Shown here: positions 52,792-60,903 of the stretch, one piece after another
How the letters are laid out: each line of letters starts with the position of its first letter
Numbering within the stretch: position 1 is the stretch's first letter
NCBI RefSeq assembly: GCF_000430825.1
Contig: NZ_AUMT01000003.1
Location: 372,001-436,000 of the forward strand
Length of the DNA stretch: 64,000 nucleotides
Source: Chryseobacterium daeguense DSM 19388
GTDB taxonomy: Bacteria; Bacteroidota; Bacteroidia; Flavobacteriales; Weeksellaceae
Reading direction: 5' to 3'
Program-made: the position numbers and the translations under genes
The notes under the pieces: generated by a model
Told to the model about the DNA's origin: nothing
Database searches by the model: none
The model's input: only the letters and a program-made list of their open reading frames with translations

Positions 52792-53325
52792 ATGAAAATA
52801 TTAGCATTTGCCGGAAGCACATCTTCCACTTCCATCAACAGAGAACTGGTAAAATTTGTTTTGAAAGATTTTCAGAATGAGGAAATTAATTTAATTGATC
52901 TTAATGATTTCGATATGCCTGTTTTCTCTGTAGACCGGGAAAAGAAAGGATTTCCGGATGCAGCTCACAATTTTTTGAAAGTTATTGAAGAATGTGATGT
53001 GATTATTTGTTCGCTGGCTGAACACAACAGATCATACAGCGCAGCTTTTAAAAATGTGTTCGACTGGGCTTCAAGGATTAATGTAAAAGTTTTTCAGAAT
53101 AAGCCGATGTTCCTGATGTCCACTTCTCCCGGAGGTTACGGCGGAGGAAATGTGATGAATACGGCAAAAACTTTTTTCCCGAATTTTGGAGCAGATATAA
53201 AAGATACTTTCTCGCTACCTAAATTTTATGAAAATTTTGATTTTGAAAGTGGCGTCATTAATCCAGAAATGCTGAAAGACCTGAAAGATAAGATTGAAAA
53301 TTTTAAAAATCAAGTGAAGAACTGA
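52792..53325 (+). CDS. NADPH-dependent FMN reductase family protein
   Basis: 177 residues, flavodoxin-like fold. FMN phosphate loop AFAGSTSSTSINRELV (6-21), then SLAEHNRSYSAAFKNVFDWASR and STSPGGYGGGNVM. Reduces FMN or quinone-like substrates with NAD(P)H in the cytoplasm. Its stop overlaps the next start by one base (TGATG). Confidence 0.88.
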   Translation: MKILAFAGSTSSTSINRELVKFVLKDFQNEEINLIDLNDFDMPVFSVDREKKGFPDAAHNFLKVIEECDVIICSLAEHNRSYSAAFKNVFDWASRINVKVFQNKPMFLMSTSPGGYGGGNVMNTAKTFFPNFGADIKDTFSLPKFYENFDFESGVINPEMLKDLKDKIENFKNQVKN

Positions 53326-53903
53326 TGAATAAGGGAAGACTGGAGGCCTTCAGTGATGGTGTTTTAGCAATTATCATTACCATCATGGTGCTGGAGCTGA
53401 AAGTTCCTGAAGGACACCGTTGGGAAGACCTCAAGCCGCTTATCCCAAAGTTTTTAGCGTATATTTTCAGTTTTATTTATGTCGGAATTTATTGGAATAA
53501 CCACCATCATTTGTTTCAGACTGTAAAAAAGGTGAACGGAAGCATTCTCTGGGCCAATCTTCACCTGTTGTTCTGGCTTTCATTAATGCCTATTGCAACA
53601 GAATGGATCGGGGAAACGCATTTTGCAGAAAATCCTGTTGCCGCTTATGGAATCGGACTTATTATGTGTGCCGTTGCTTATACAATTCTGGAAAATTTAA
53701 TTATAAAACACGAAGGCGAAGGCTCTCAATTAAAAGAAGCAATACGCTCAAAATCAAAAGAATACATATCAATTATATGTTATATTCTGGGATTCGCGAC
53801 TTCTTTTTTTTATCCTTATATTGCCATAGGTTTTTATTATATCGTGGCTTTAATATGGCTGATTCCGGACAGAAGAATAGAAAAATCATTAAAAGAAAAT
53901 TGA
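53325..53903 (+). CDS. TMEM175-family membrane protein (putative K+ channel)
   Basis: 192 residues, about five to six helices. The signature RLEAFSDGVLAIIITIMVLELKVP at the N-terminus, followed by FIYVGIYWNNHHHLFQ, defines the bacterial TMEM175 family of potassium-permeable channels that form tetramers from single six-helix units. Its position inside a redox-gene run suggests a stress link, but the channel function is inferred only from the family. Confidence 0.88.
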   Translation: MNKGRLEAFSDGVLAIIITIMVLELKVPEGHRWEDLKPLIPKFLAYIFSFIYVGIYWNNHHHLFQTVKKVNGSILWANLHLLFWLSLMPIATEWIGETHFAENPVAAYGIGLIMCAVAYTILENLIIKHEGEGSQLKEAIRSKSKEYISIICYILGFATSFFYPYIAIGFYYIVALIWLIPDRRIEKSLKEN

Positions 53904-53904
53904 T

Positions 53905-54123
53905 ATGGAAACACACGAATATATAAATGGAGAAATTACCGTAATTTGGCAGCCTAAAAAATGTATCCACGCCGCAGTTTGTGTAAAAATGCTCCCAAAA
54001 GTATATAACCCGAAAGAAAGACCCTGGCTGAAAGCAGAAAATGCAACAGCGGAAGAACTTAAAAATCAAATAGACTTATGCCCTTCAGGAGCTTTAAGTT
54101 ATAAATTCAATACAGAAAAATAA
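53905..54123 (+). CDS. YjdI-type (4Fe-4S) mono-cluster protein
   Basis: 72 residues. Three cysteines in the Fer4_19 pattern: Cys20 and Cys26 (KKCIHAAVC) and Cys59 (DLCPSGAL), with PWLKAENATAEE between. Binds one iron-sulphur cluster. Start 2 bp after the TMEM175 stop; its stop overlaps the OsmC start by one base. Confidence 0.88.
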   Translation: METHEYINGEITVIWQPKKCIHAAVCVKMLPKVYNPKERPWLKAENATAEELKNQIDLCPSGALSYKFNTEK

Positions 54124-54521
54124 TGGCGGTTACCGTAAAAGCAAGCTTAGGAAAAGAAAAATATTATACCGAAGTAATCGCAGGCGAAAATGCTTTAATA
54201 ACAGATGAACCTGTAGACAAAGGCGGCCAGAATAAAGGCTTTAACCCCTTTGAAATCCTCGCAACCTCTCTGGCAAGCTGCACTGCAGCAACCCTGAGAA
54301 TGTATATCGACAGAAAAGAATGGGAAGTAGAAAAAATAAATGTGGAAGTGGAACTTGAGAATTTCCCTTTAACGAAAAGAGCTATTTTCACAAGAGCTAT
54401 CAGCTTCGAAGGCACTGATCTTGATGATGAACAACTGAAAAGGCTTCATACAATAGCAGACGCCTGCCCTATTCATAAAACACTTACAAACGAAATAGAA
54501 ATATTAACCAAATTTTCATAA
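54123..54521 (+). CDS. OsmC/Ohr family protein
   Basis: 132 residues. Family segments: NPFEILATSLASCTAATLRMY with the first redox Cys, and the C-terminal DACPIHKTL with the second. Thiol-dependent peroxidase acting on organic or fatty-acid hydroperoxides, or a related OsmC activity. Fits the oxidative-stress theme of the run. Confidence 0.88.
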   Translation: MAVTVKASLGKEKYYTEVIAGENALITDEPVDKGGQNKGFNPFEILATSLASCTAATLRMYIDRKEWEVEKINVEVELENFPLTKRAIFTRAISFEGTDLDDEQLKRLHTIADACPIHKTLTNEIEILTKFS

Positions 54522-54522
54522 T

Positions 54523-54822
54523 ATGATTGAAATAAAGCATAACAACGACGAAAAACACGGAAGTTTTGAAGCACTTATCGACGGAAGACGTGCAGGTTTA
54601 ATGACTTACACATGGGCCGGAGAAGAGAGATTTATCATAGATCATACCGAAGTGGAAGAAGCATACAACGGAAAAGGTGTTGGTAAGGAAATGCTTTTGG
54701 CTGCGGTAGATTTTGCAAGAAAAAACGGAAAAACCATTATTCCGCTTTGCCCTTTTGCAAAAGCTACTTTCCAGAAAAATGAAGAGCTTCAGGATGTTTT
54801 GGTGAACAAGACACAGGCTTGA
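54523..54822 (+). CDS. Small GNAT-like acetyltransferase (second NATD1/YjdJ type)
   Basis: 99 residues. GSFEALIDGRRAGLMTYTW, IIDHTEVEEAYNGKGVGKEMLLAAVDFARKNG (CoA-binding loop) and IIPLCPFAKATFQK. Starts one base after the OsmC stop. Next to the YjdI-type gene it mirrors the yjdI-yjdJ pairing seen in enterobacteria. Confidence 0.87.
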   Translation: MIEIKHNNDEKHGSFEALIDGRRAGLMTYTWAGEERFIIDHTEVEEAYNGKGVGKEMLLAAVDFARKNGKTIIPLCPFAKATFQKNEELQDVLVNKTQA

Positions 54823-54838
54823 TTTCAGGCTAAGATTG

Positions 54839-54902
54839 AGATTGAGGCTTAGACTGAGATAATTATAAGAGATTAAACTTATCTTAATCTTAGCCTCAAC
54901 CT
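54839..54902. repeat. Inverted repeat (TTGAGGCT type)
   Basis: 24-nt arms at 54839-54862 and 54879-54902 are reverse complements at 20 of 24 positions. It lies between the operon's last stop and the terminator. Confidence 0.55.
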
Positions 54903-54914
54903 TAAAAAAATCAT

Positions 54915-54947
54915 AACCTTTCGGAATAGAAATCCGGAAGGTTTTTT
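54915..54947 (+). terminator. Terminator of the redox-gene run
   Basis: AACCTTTCGGA (54915-54925) pairs with TCCGGAAGGTT (54933-54943, one mismatch), then T6. Confidence 0.82.
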
Positions 54948-54950
54948 CTT

Positions 54951-54980
54951 TTTGAGCAGAACAGAAAAAAACTATATTTG
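54951..54980 (+). promoter_or_regulatory. Promoter of the sodium:solute symporter gene
   Basis: TTTG (54951-54954), 18-nt spacer, TATATTTG (54973-54980). Expected start near 54987, 13 nt before the ATG. Confidence 0.72.
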
Positions 54981-54999
54981 CTAAAATTTAAATTAAAGC

Positions 55000-56559
55000 A
55001 TGAATCCAGGAACTATCCTTTTGCTATTTGTTTTTATCTATTTTGTCGGGCTTCTGGTAATTTCTTACTTTACGAGCCGGAATTCTGATAATCAGTCATT
55101 TTTCATCGGTAATAAAAAAAGTAAATGGTGGCTTGTGGCTTTCGGGATGATCGGAACCAGCCTCAGCGGGGTGACTTTCATTTCCGTACCGGGAACTGTC
55201 GGGAAAATGACAGGCAGCGAATACATCTACGGCGGATTTGAATATTATATGATGGTGATCGGCTTTTTTATAGGCTATTTCATTGTTGCCGCGATCCTGC
55301 TTCCATTGTATTATAAAATGAATCTTACTTCCATTTATACTTACTTGGGAAAAAGATTTAATGTGGAAGCACATAAAATAGGCTCTACCTTTTTCATCAT
55401 TTCCAGAGCCATTGGCGCTACGGCCAGATTGTACCTGGTAGTGAATGTATTACAGATTTTTTTACTGGAAGGCTTAGGAGTTCCGTTTTGGCTTACCGCG
55501 CTGGTGCTTTTGCTGATGGTGCTTCTGTACACCTTTGAAGGCGGTGTAAAAACCATTGTTATTACAGATACGTTACAGACTTCGTTTATGATTATCAGTC
55601 TGATAGCCTGTATCATTTATATTTTATCCAATTTAAATTTATCTTTCGGGGAGGCTTATACTATTTTAGAGCAGAAAAATTATACGCATTTCATTAATTT
55701 TGATCCCAATTCCAAGACATTTTTCCTTAAAACCATTTTAGGTGGAATTTTCATTACAATTGCAATGACGGGGCTTGATCAGGAAATGATGCAGAAAAAT
55801 ATTTCTGTTGACAACCTTAAAAATTCAAAGAAAAACATGCTGACCTTCGCAGGAACTTTGCTTTTTGTGAATCTTGCGTTCTTATTTTTGGGAGGCCTGC
55901 TTTATCTTTTTGCATTACAGAACGGCGCCGAATACGGACAGATAAAGTCTGAAACCGTTACCCATATTTTCGGGTTTAAAGACGCTGCAGGAAACATAAA
56001 GAACATTATGGGGGACGACTTATTCCCAGCCCTGTCGCTTCAGGGACATTTCCCGATGGTAATTTCCGTGATATTTATTATAGGTTTAATTTCAGCTTTA
56101 TTTCCGTCTGCAGACGGAGCGCTTACAGCTGTCACCAGCTCCTACTGCGTTGATTTACTAAACCTTAATGAAGACAAAAACAAAACAGAGAAAGAAAAGA
56201 AAAGACTTCGTATGAAGGTTCATCTTATTTTTACCATTGTTTTCTTTATCCTGATTATGGTTTTTAAAGCAATGAATGATAAGTCGATAGTTTATCTTAT
56301 TATGGAAATTGCAGGATATACCTACGGACCGCTTTTAGGTCTTTTTGCTTTCGGAATTTTCACAAAATTTCAGATTTCAAAAAAATATTCCATCCTGGCA
56401 GTAACTATTTTGGCTCCCATTATGACGTACCTTATTAATTATCTGGTAACAGCTTACACGGATTACAGAATAGGTGTTGAACTTATTATTCTTAACGGAT
56501 TGCTTACTTTCATCGGGCTTTGGCTGGTGAGACATAAGTCTTATCTGAAAATTGTTTAG
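55000..56559 (+). CDS. Sodium:solute symporter (SSS family)
   Basis: 519 residues, about 13 helices. Family segments: SFFIGNKKSKWWLVAFGMIGTSLSGVTFISVPG near the N-terminus (TM1 sodium-site region), RAIGATARLYLVVNVL, MTGLDQEMMQKNIS, and ALFPSADGALTAVTSSYCVDL (sodium-site Ser/Thr in TM8). Inner-membrane Na+-coupled importer. Substrate unresolved; sialic acid, sugars, amino acids and iodide are all possible for the family. Confidence 0.88.
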   Translation: MNPGTILLLFVFIYFVGLLVISYFTSRNSDNQSFFIGNKKSKWWLVAFGMIGTSLSGVTFISVPGTVGKMTGSEYIYGGFEYYMMVIGFFIGYFIVAAILLPLYYKMNLTSIYTYLGKRFNVEAHKIGSTFFIISRAIGATARLYLVVNVLQIFLLEGLGVPFWLTALVLLLMVLLYTFEGGVKTIVITDTLQTSFMIISLIACIIYILSNLNLSFGEAYTILEQKNYTHFINFDPNSKTFFLKTILGGIFITIAMTGLDQEMMQKNISVDNLKNSKKNMLTFAGTLLFVNLAFLFLGGLLYLFALQNGAEYGQIKSETVTHIFGFKDAAGNIKNIMGDDLFPALSLQGHFPMVISVIFIIGLISALFPSADGALTAVTSSYCVDLLNLNEDKNKTEKEKKRLRMKVHLIFTIVFFILIMVFKAMNDKSIVYLIMEIAGYTYGPLLGLFAFGIFTKFQISKKYSILAVTILAPIMTYLINYLVTAYTDYRIGVELIILNGLLTFIGLWLVRHKSYLKIV

Positions 56560-56594
56560 CCTAAAAAATTAACGATTCATAAAAAAATATAATT

Positions 56595-56624
56595 AAATCC
56601 GGGCCTTTCAGTCCGGATTTTGTA
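56595..56624 (+). terminator. Terminator after the symporter gene
   Basis: AAATCCGG (56595-56602) pairs with CCGGATTT (56613-56620), T-rich tail. Confidence 0.7.
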
Positions 56625-56677
56625 TTTCCGTAAGCCAGCAAAAAATTGTAAATTCGCATGTAAATAAATCATACATA

Positions 56678-57529
56678 ATGAGTAAAAGTATCGAAGAGTT
56701 GAAATCTCTTACTACACAAATCAGAAGAGACATTTTAAGAATGGTTCACGCTGTAAATTCCGGTCACCCGGGAGGAAGTTTAGGTTGCACCGAATACTTC
56801 ACAGCCCTATACGGAAAAGTAATGAACTATAATCTTCCTTTCACGATGGAAGGTAAAAATGAAGATCATTTCTATCTTTCAAACGGACACATTTCTCCGG
56901 TATTCTATTCTACTTTGGCCAGATTCGGTTTTTTCCCGGTGGACGAGCTTAGAACTTTCAGAAAATTAGATTCAAGATTGCAGGGACACCCTACCACCCA
57001 TGAAGGGCTTCCGGGAATAAGAATTGCTTCAGGATCTCTTGGTCAGGGACTTTCTGTAGCTCTTGGTGTTGCTCAGGGAAAAAAATTAGACGGAGACAAC
57101 GCTCTTGTTTACTCACTTCACGGAGATGGTGAATTGCAGGAAGGGCAAATCTGGGAGGCATTAATGTACGCTGCAGCTAAAAAAGTTGACAACATCATTT
57201 CAACAATAGACTACAACGGCCGCCAGATTGACGGTGATACAGATGATGTACTAAGCCTAGGAAATCTTCATGCAAAGCTGGAAGCTTTCGGATGGACTGT
57301 TCTTCATGAGAAAAACGGTAACGACTTGGAAGCTGTAATTGCCATTCTTGAAAAAGCAAAAACAGAAACCGGTAAAGGAAAGCCTGTGGCTATCATTCTT
57401 CATACAGAAATGGGATTCGGGGTAGATTATATGATGGGATCTCATGCTTGGCACGGAAAAGCTCCTAACGACGAGCAGCTGGATACCGCTTTCAAACAAT
57501 TATATTTAGAAGCTCCGGCAGATTACTAA
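56678..57529 (+). CDS. Transketolase, N-terminal (thiamine-binding) subunit
   Basis: 283 residues, equal to the N-terminal half of a full transketolase. Seen: VNSGHPGGSLGCTEYFTAL, ASGSLGQGLSVALGVA, and the ThDP-magnesium motif GDGELQEGQIWEALMYA...STIDYNGRQIDG. Pairs with the C-terminal subunit at 58.7 kb to give an active enzyme of the pentose phosphate pathway. The gene for a secreted protein lies between the two halves. Confidence 0.92.
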   Translation: MSKSIEELKSLTTQIRRDILRMVHAVNSGHPGGSLGCTEYFTALYGKVMNYNLPFTMEGKNEDHFYLSNGHISPVFYSTLARFGFFPVDELRTFRKLDSRLQGHPTTHEGLPGIRIASGSLGQGLSVALGVAQGKKLDGDNALVYSLHGDGELQEGQIWEALMYAAAKKVDNIISTIDYNGRQIDGDTDDVLSLGNLHAKLEAFGWTVLHEKNGNDLEAVIAILEKAKTETGKGKPVAIILHTEMGFGVDYMMGSHAWHGKAPNDEQLDTAFKQLYLEAPADY

Positions 57530-57555
57530 TCTCTTTTTATCAAATCAAGTTAACC

Positions 57556-58689
57556 ATGAAAAAGCTTTTATTAATCTGTTTTCTATGCAGTTTCTTTTGG
57601 GGAATTGCTCAGGAAAAGAAAATTTCCTTTGAAAAAGAGATTGATTATAAATTGACTGACAAGAACAAGACTGATGTTTTTATCAAGACGTTTGCCGGAA
57701 AGAACAGTGAATTTTTAACAAAGATAAATATCAAAAACCTTCCGATGTACTTTTTCACTGATGCTATAGGAACTTCTGCTGTAAGTCTGGACATGAACAA
57801 CAGGCTGGATGGCGGTAATGCCCTTATTTCATCTATGTATTTCGGGCTGAATGCTTATGCTTTTGAGCAGGACAAACAGGAGTTTATCCTTGAAAGCAAA
57901 AAATTAAATACTAAAGAAACGATTTTGGGAATTCCATGTTCTCACTATTTAATTAATTTTAAAGAAAAAAGTGACGGACAAACTGATAAAGAATCCTTTA
58001 AAGTATGTATTGATGATAAATCAAACTACAATAACCTTCCTGTATTAACGGGACTGATAAGATTCTTTGACAGAAGATCAGGATTCAAAAATTCGGATTT
58101 AAAAGGTTTAATCTTAAAAGGCGGGCCTGAAAAAACATACGACACGGAATATTTTGTAGCATCTTCTATAAAGGATTCAAAGGATTTCGTATTTTTTGAC
58201 CACAGAAAAACAATGATGGACCAGCAGAGACAGCAGGATTCTATTGTTCTTGCCCATCAAAAGCAGGAGGCGGAATATGCAGCAATGGATTCCACAGCAG
58301 CAGTTGCGGATTCAGCAGCTTATCCTCTTGATGATGAATATTATATCCCGGATTACGTCTCAGAATACAGAGAAAAAAGCATTGCAGACGGTGGACTTAC
58401 GATTAGCAATATCCCTTCAAAAAGTCTTTGGAAAGGATTACCTAAGCACTGCCAGAATTTTGAAAAAGAGATGCCGTCTTTTAATAATAAGGACCTTAAA
58501 AGCCATTTGAAAAATTATGTAGGGCAAATGTGCGATATGTATCTTACACAAACCTCTTATCATTCTGTAGGCATCAAAATAACATTGGACGAGATAAGGC
58601 GTGAGGTCCTTTACCTCAACGAAATTCAGGAAAAACTTGATACTGCTGATAAAAAGAAATTAACTACTTATTTAAAAAATCTAGATTAA
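57556..58689 (+). CDS. Secreted protein between the transketolase subunit genes
   Basis: 377 residues with a signal peptide (MKKLLLICFLCSFFWGIA, then QEKKI). The segment TKETILGIPCSHYLINF resembles the DUF4412/GLPGLI-type repeat seen in other exported Bacteroidota proteins. A Gln/Ala/Asp-rich, low-complexity linker (about 220-255) separates the two halves; the C-terminal half has two Cys (KHCQNF, GQMCDMY). It lies 26 bp after the first transketolase gene and 10 bp before the second, so it must share their transcript. No role in sugar metabolism is evident. Confidence 0.75.
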   Translation: MKKLLLICFLCSFFWGIAQEKKISFEKEIDYKLTDKNKTDVFIKTFAGKNSEFLTKINIKNLPMYFFTDAIGTSAVSLDMNNRLDGGNALISSMYFGLNAYAFEQDKQEFILESKKLNTKETILGIPCSHYLINFKEKSDGQTDKESFKVCIDDKSNYNNLPVLTGLIRFFDRRSGFKNSDLKGLILKGGPEKTYDTEYFVASSIKDSKDFVFFDHRKTMMDQQRQQDSIVLAHQKQEAEYAAMDSTAAVADSAAYPLDDEYYIPDYVSEYREKSIADGGLTISNIPSKSLWKGLPKHCQNFEKEMPSFNNKDLKSHLKNYVGQMCDMYLTQTSYHSVGIKITLDEIRREVLYLNEIQEKLDTADKKKLTTYLKNLD

Positions 58690-58699
58690 AAAAATAAAA

Positions 58700-59647
58700 A
58701 TGAAATATACATATACAGAAAAAAAGGATACACGTTCAGGATTCGGAGCCGGATTAGCTGAGCTTGCGGACAAAAATCCTAATGTTGTAGCACTTTGTGC
58801 AGACCTTATCGGTTCTTTGAAAATGGAAAAATTCATTGAAAAAGCTCCGGAAAGATTTTACCAGGTGGGTATCGCTGAAGCCAATATGATGGGTCTTGCA
58901 GCAGGTCTTAGTATCACCGGGAAAATTCCTTTCACCGGTACTTTCGCTAATTTTTCTACTTCAAGAGTGTACGACCAGATCCGTCAGTCTATTGCATACT
59001 CTAATAAAAATGTAAAAATCTGTGCTTCTCACGCTGGTCTTACGCTGGGTGAAGACGGTGCGACACACCAGGTTTTGGAAGACATCGGAATGATGAAAAT
59101 GCTTCCCGGAATGACTGTAATAAACCCGTGTGATTACAACCAGACAAAGGCTGCTACCCTGGCTATTGCTGACTTTGAAGGTCCCGTTTATCTCAGATTC
59201 GGAAGACCGGTAGTTCCTGTCTTCATTCCGGAAGATATGCCTTTCGAGATCGGAAAAGGAATTATGCTTCAGGAAGGTACTGATGTAACGATTGTTGCAA
59301 CAGGCCACCTTGTATGGGAATCCCTGGTTGCTGCAGATGAGCTTGAAAAAGAAGGTATTTCTTGTGAAGTCATCAATATCCATACAATTAAGCCTTTGGA
59401 CGAAGAAATCATCTTAAAATCGGTTGAAAAAACCGGCAAGATCGTAACCGCTGAAGAGCATAACTATCTTGGAGGTTTAGGAGAATCTGTTGCTGGAATG
59501 CTGGCAAGAAAAAGACCTACAAGACAGGAATTCGTTGCTGTAAATGATACTTTCGGAGAATCTGCCACGCCTGCTGAGCTGATGAAGAAATATAAAATTG
59601 ATTCTGCAGCTGTGAAAGAAGCAGTGAAGAGAATTTTAGATAAATAA
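58700..59647 (+). CDS. Transketolase, C-terminal (pyrimidine-binding) subunit
   Basis: 315 residues, equal to the Pyr plus C-terminal domains. Seen: CADLIGSLKMEKFIEKAPERFYQVGIAEANMMGLAAGL (Glu that activates ThDP), ASHAGLTLGEDGATHQVLEDI, and DVTIVATGHLVWESLVAADEL in the last domain. Completes the split transketolase with the product of 56.7 kb. A terminator follows. Confidence 0.92.
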   Translation: MKYTYTEKKDTRSGFGAGLAELADKNPNVVALCADLIGSLKMEKFIEKAPERFYQVGIAEANMMGLAAGLSITGKIPFTGTFANFSTSRVYDQIRQSIAYSNKNVKICASHAGLTLGEDGATHQVLEDIGMMKMLPGMTVINPCDYNQTKAATLAIADFEGPVYLRFGRPVVPVFIPEDMPFEIGKGIMLQEGTDVTIVATGHLVWESLVAADELEKEGISCEVINIHTIKPLDEEIILKSVEKTGKIVTAEEHNYLGGLGESVAGMLARKRPTRQEFVAVNDTFGESATPAELMKKYKIDSAAVKEAVKRILDK

Positions 59648-59667
59648 TTTCTTTAAAAATATAATTG

Positions 59668-59696
59668 AAAAGCATCCTTGATTAGGGTGCTTTTTT
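59668..59696 (+). terminator. Terminator of the transketolase operon
   Basis: AAAAGCATCC (59668-59677) pairs with GGGTGCTTTT (59685-59694, one G-T), then T-rich. Confidence 0.8.
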
Positions 59697-59772
59697 ATTT
59701 GAAATCATCAGATGCATTCAAAAATATTATTCTAAGTTTTGGCTAAGGCAGATTTGAATTATTTAAAAGAAA

Positions 59773-59790
59773 AACGGGCTAAAGCCCGTT
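59773..59790. repeat. Short hairpin repeat (AACGGGCT-AA-AGCCCGTT)
   Basis: Perfect 8-bp stem with a 2-nt spacer. I associate the surrounding GGGCTAAAGCCCGTTCCTAT with dispersed repeats of Flavobacteriia; only one copy is in this window. Confidence 0.6.
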
Positions 59791-59853
59791 CCTATTGATA
59801 TCGTAATATTTAATTTTTTTAATCTTTAATCTTTAATCCTTTAATATAAAAAA

Positions 59854-60231
59854 CTATTTAAAAAACTTCCATTTCGGAATTATCGCCAGCATCCCAAATC
59901 CTGTAAAAAGGAATAGGTTCGTCACGTCTGTATAAAGGAAAGTGGACAAGTAATAATTATGCATAAAGAAGTGCAATACCAATAAGGCTGGAAAGGCAAA
60001 AATCCCTATTTTCCTGTAGAAAAACATCAGAAGGAGACTTATAGCCATCAATGCATCTATCGCGAAAATAATACAGAAATACCACCTCGGGATATTGAGA
60101 TATTCATGCTGCAGATACTCATCAAGATCAATCCCGAATCCCATTAAGGTAAACAACATCAGGGCAGCGAATGCTGCAATAAACCCCCATCCTTTTTTCG
60201 GATTTTCGTCAAAATAGCTGTATTCTTCCAT
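59854..60231 (-). CDS. Small four-helix membrane protein
   Basis: 125 residues with four hydrophobic helices (about 17-36, 49-69, 73-91 and 99-118), a hydrophilic N-terminus (MEEYSYFDENPKKG) and a short basic tail (PKWKFFK). Probably inner membrane. No family recognised. Lies downstream of the Lrp-type gene on the same strand with a 67-bp gap. Confidence 0.65.
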   Translation of the reverse strand: MEEYSYFDENPKKGWGFIAAFAALMLFTLMGFGIDLDEYLQHEYLNIPRWYFCIIFAIDALMAISLLLMFFYRKIGIFAFPALLVLHFFMHNYYLSTFLYTDVTNLFLFTGFGMLAIIPKWKFFK

Positions 60232-60298
60232 AAGTACAAAAATAAAGAACTTATGAGAGATTTCATAAGTTCTTTTATATAATTCGTTTAAAATTTGA

Positions 60299-60769
60299 TT
60301 ATACAGAGATAGCGTTGATCAGTCTGTTTTTGTCACTCAGGTATTCTTCCATAGAAATCATACTTTCTGTTCTCATTACATCCTGAATATCATCTATCTG
60401 ATAAATGATTCTTTTAGCATCGTCAGTATTTTTAGCTTTTACTTTACAGAAAATGTTATATTTTCCGGAAATAACGCTAGCTTCAATTACGTTTGGAATT
60501 GTTGACAGCTCTTTTAAAACTTCCTGAGTTCTGTTTGATTTTGTTAATAAAATTCCGATGAAAGCAGTGAAATGATAATCCAGCTTTCCGTAGTCGATAT
60601 TAAGAGATGATCCCAAAATAATACCCGCATCTTCCATTTTTTTCACTCTTACGTGAATTGTTCCTGCAGAAACATCCATCTGCTTAGCAATTTCTGTAAA
60701 AGGCATTCTTGTGTTTTCTACTAAGAAATCAAGAATCTTCTTGTCTATTTCGTCCAGTTGATAGTTCAT
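60299..60769 (-). CDS. Lrp/AsnC family transcriptional regulator
   Basis: 156 residues. HTH (about 1-60): LDEIDKKILDFLVENTRMPFTEIAKQMDVSAGTIHVRVKKMEDAGII. The RAM/AsnC effector domain follows: TAFIGILLTKSNRTQEVLKELSTIPNVIEASVISGKYNIFCKVKAKNTDDAKRII. Binds an amino acid and forms octamers. A TAAATTTG box (60821-60814) is the likely -7 element, about 45 nt before the ATG. Targets unknown. Confidence 0.93.
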   Translation of the reverse strand: MNYQLDEIDKKILDFLVENTRMPFTEIAKQMDVSAGTIHVRVKKMEDAGIILGSSLNIDYGKLDYHFTAFIGILLTKSNRTQEVLKELSTIPNVIEASVISGKYNIFCKVKAKNTDDAKRIIYQIDDIQDVMRTESMISMEEYLSDKNRLINAISV

Positions 60770-60903
60770 ATTAGTTAAATTACAATTTTCTTAAAAAATC
60801 TATGTATTTTTTGCAAATTTATAAAAAATTATTTAACTAAAAAAATTATATCAAACATTAACAATAATTAACACGGATGATAAAAATCATTAAAAATTTA
60901 GGA

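Noticed and set aside
58961-59383. 140-codon minus-strand ORF inside the transketolase C-subunit gene
   Set aside because: Overlaps a strongly conserved enzyme in full; no recognisable domain.
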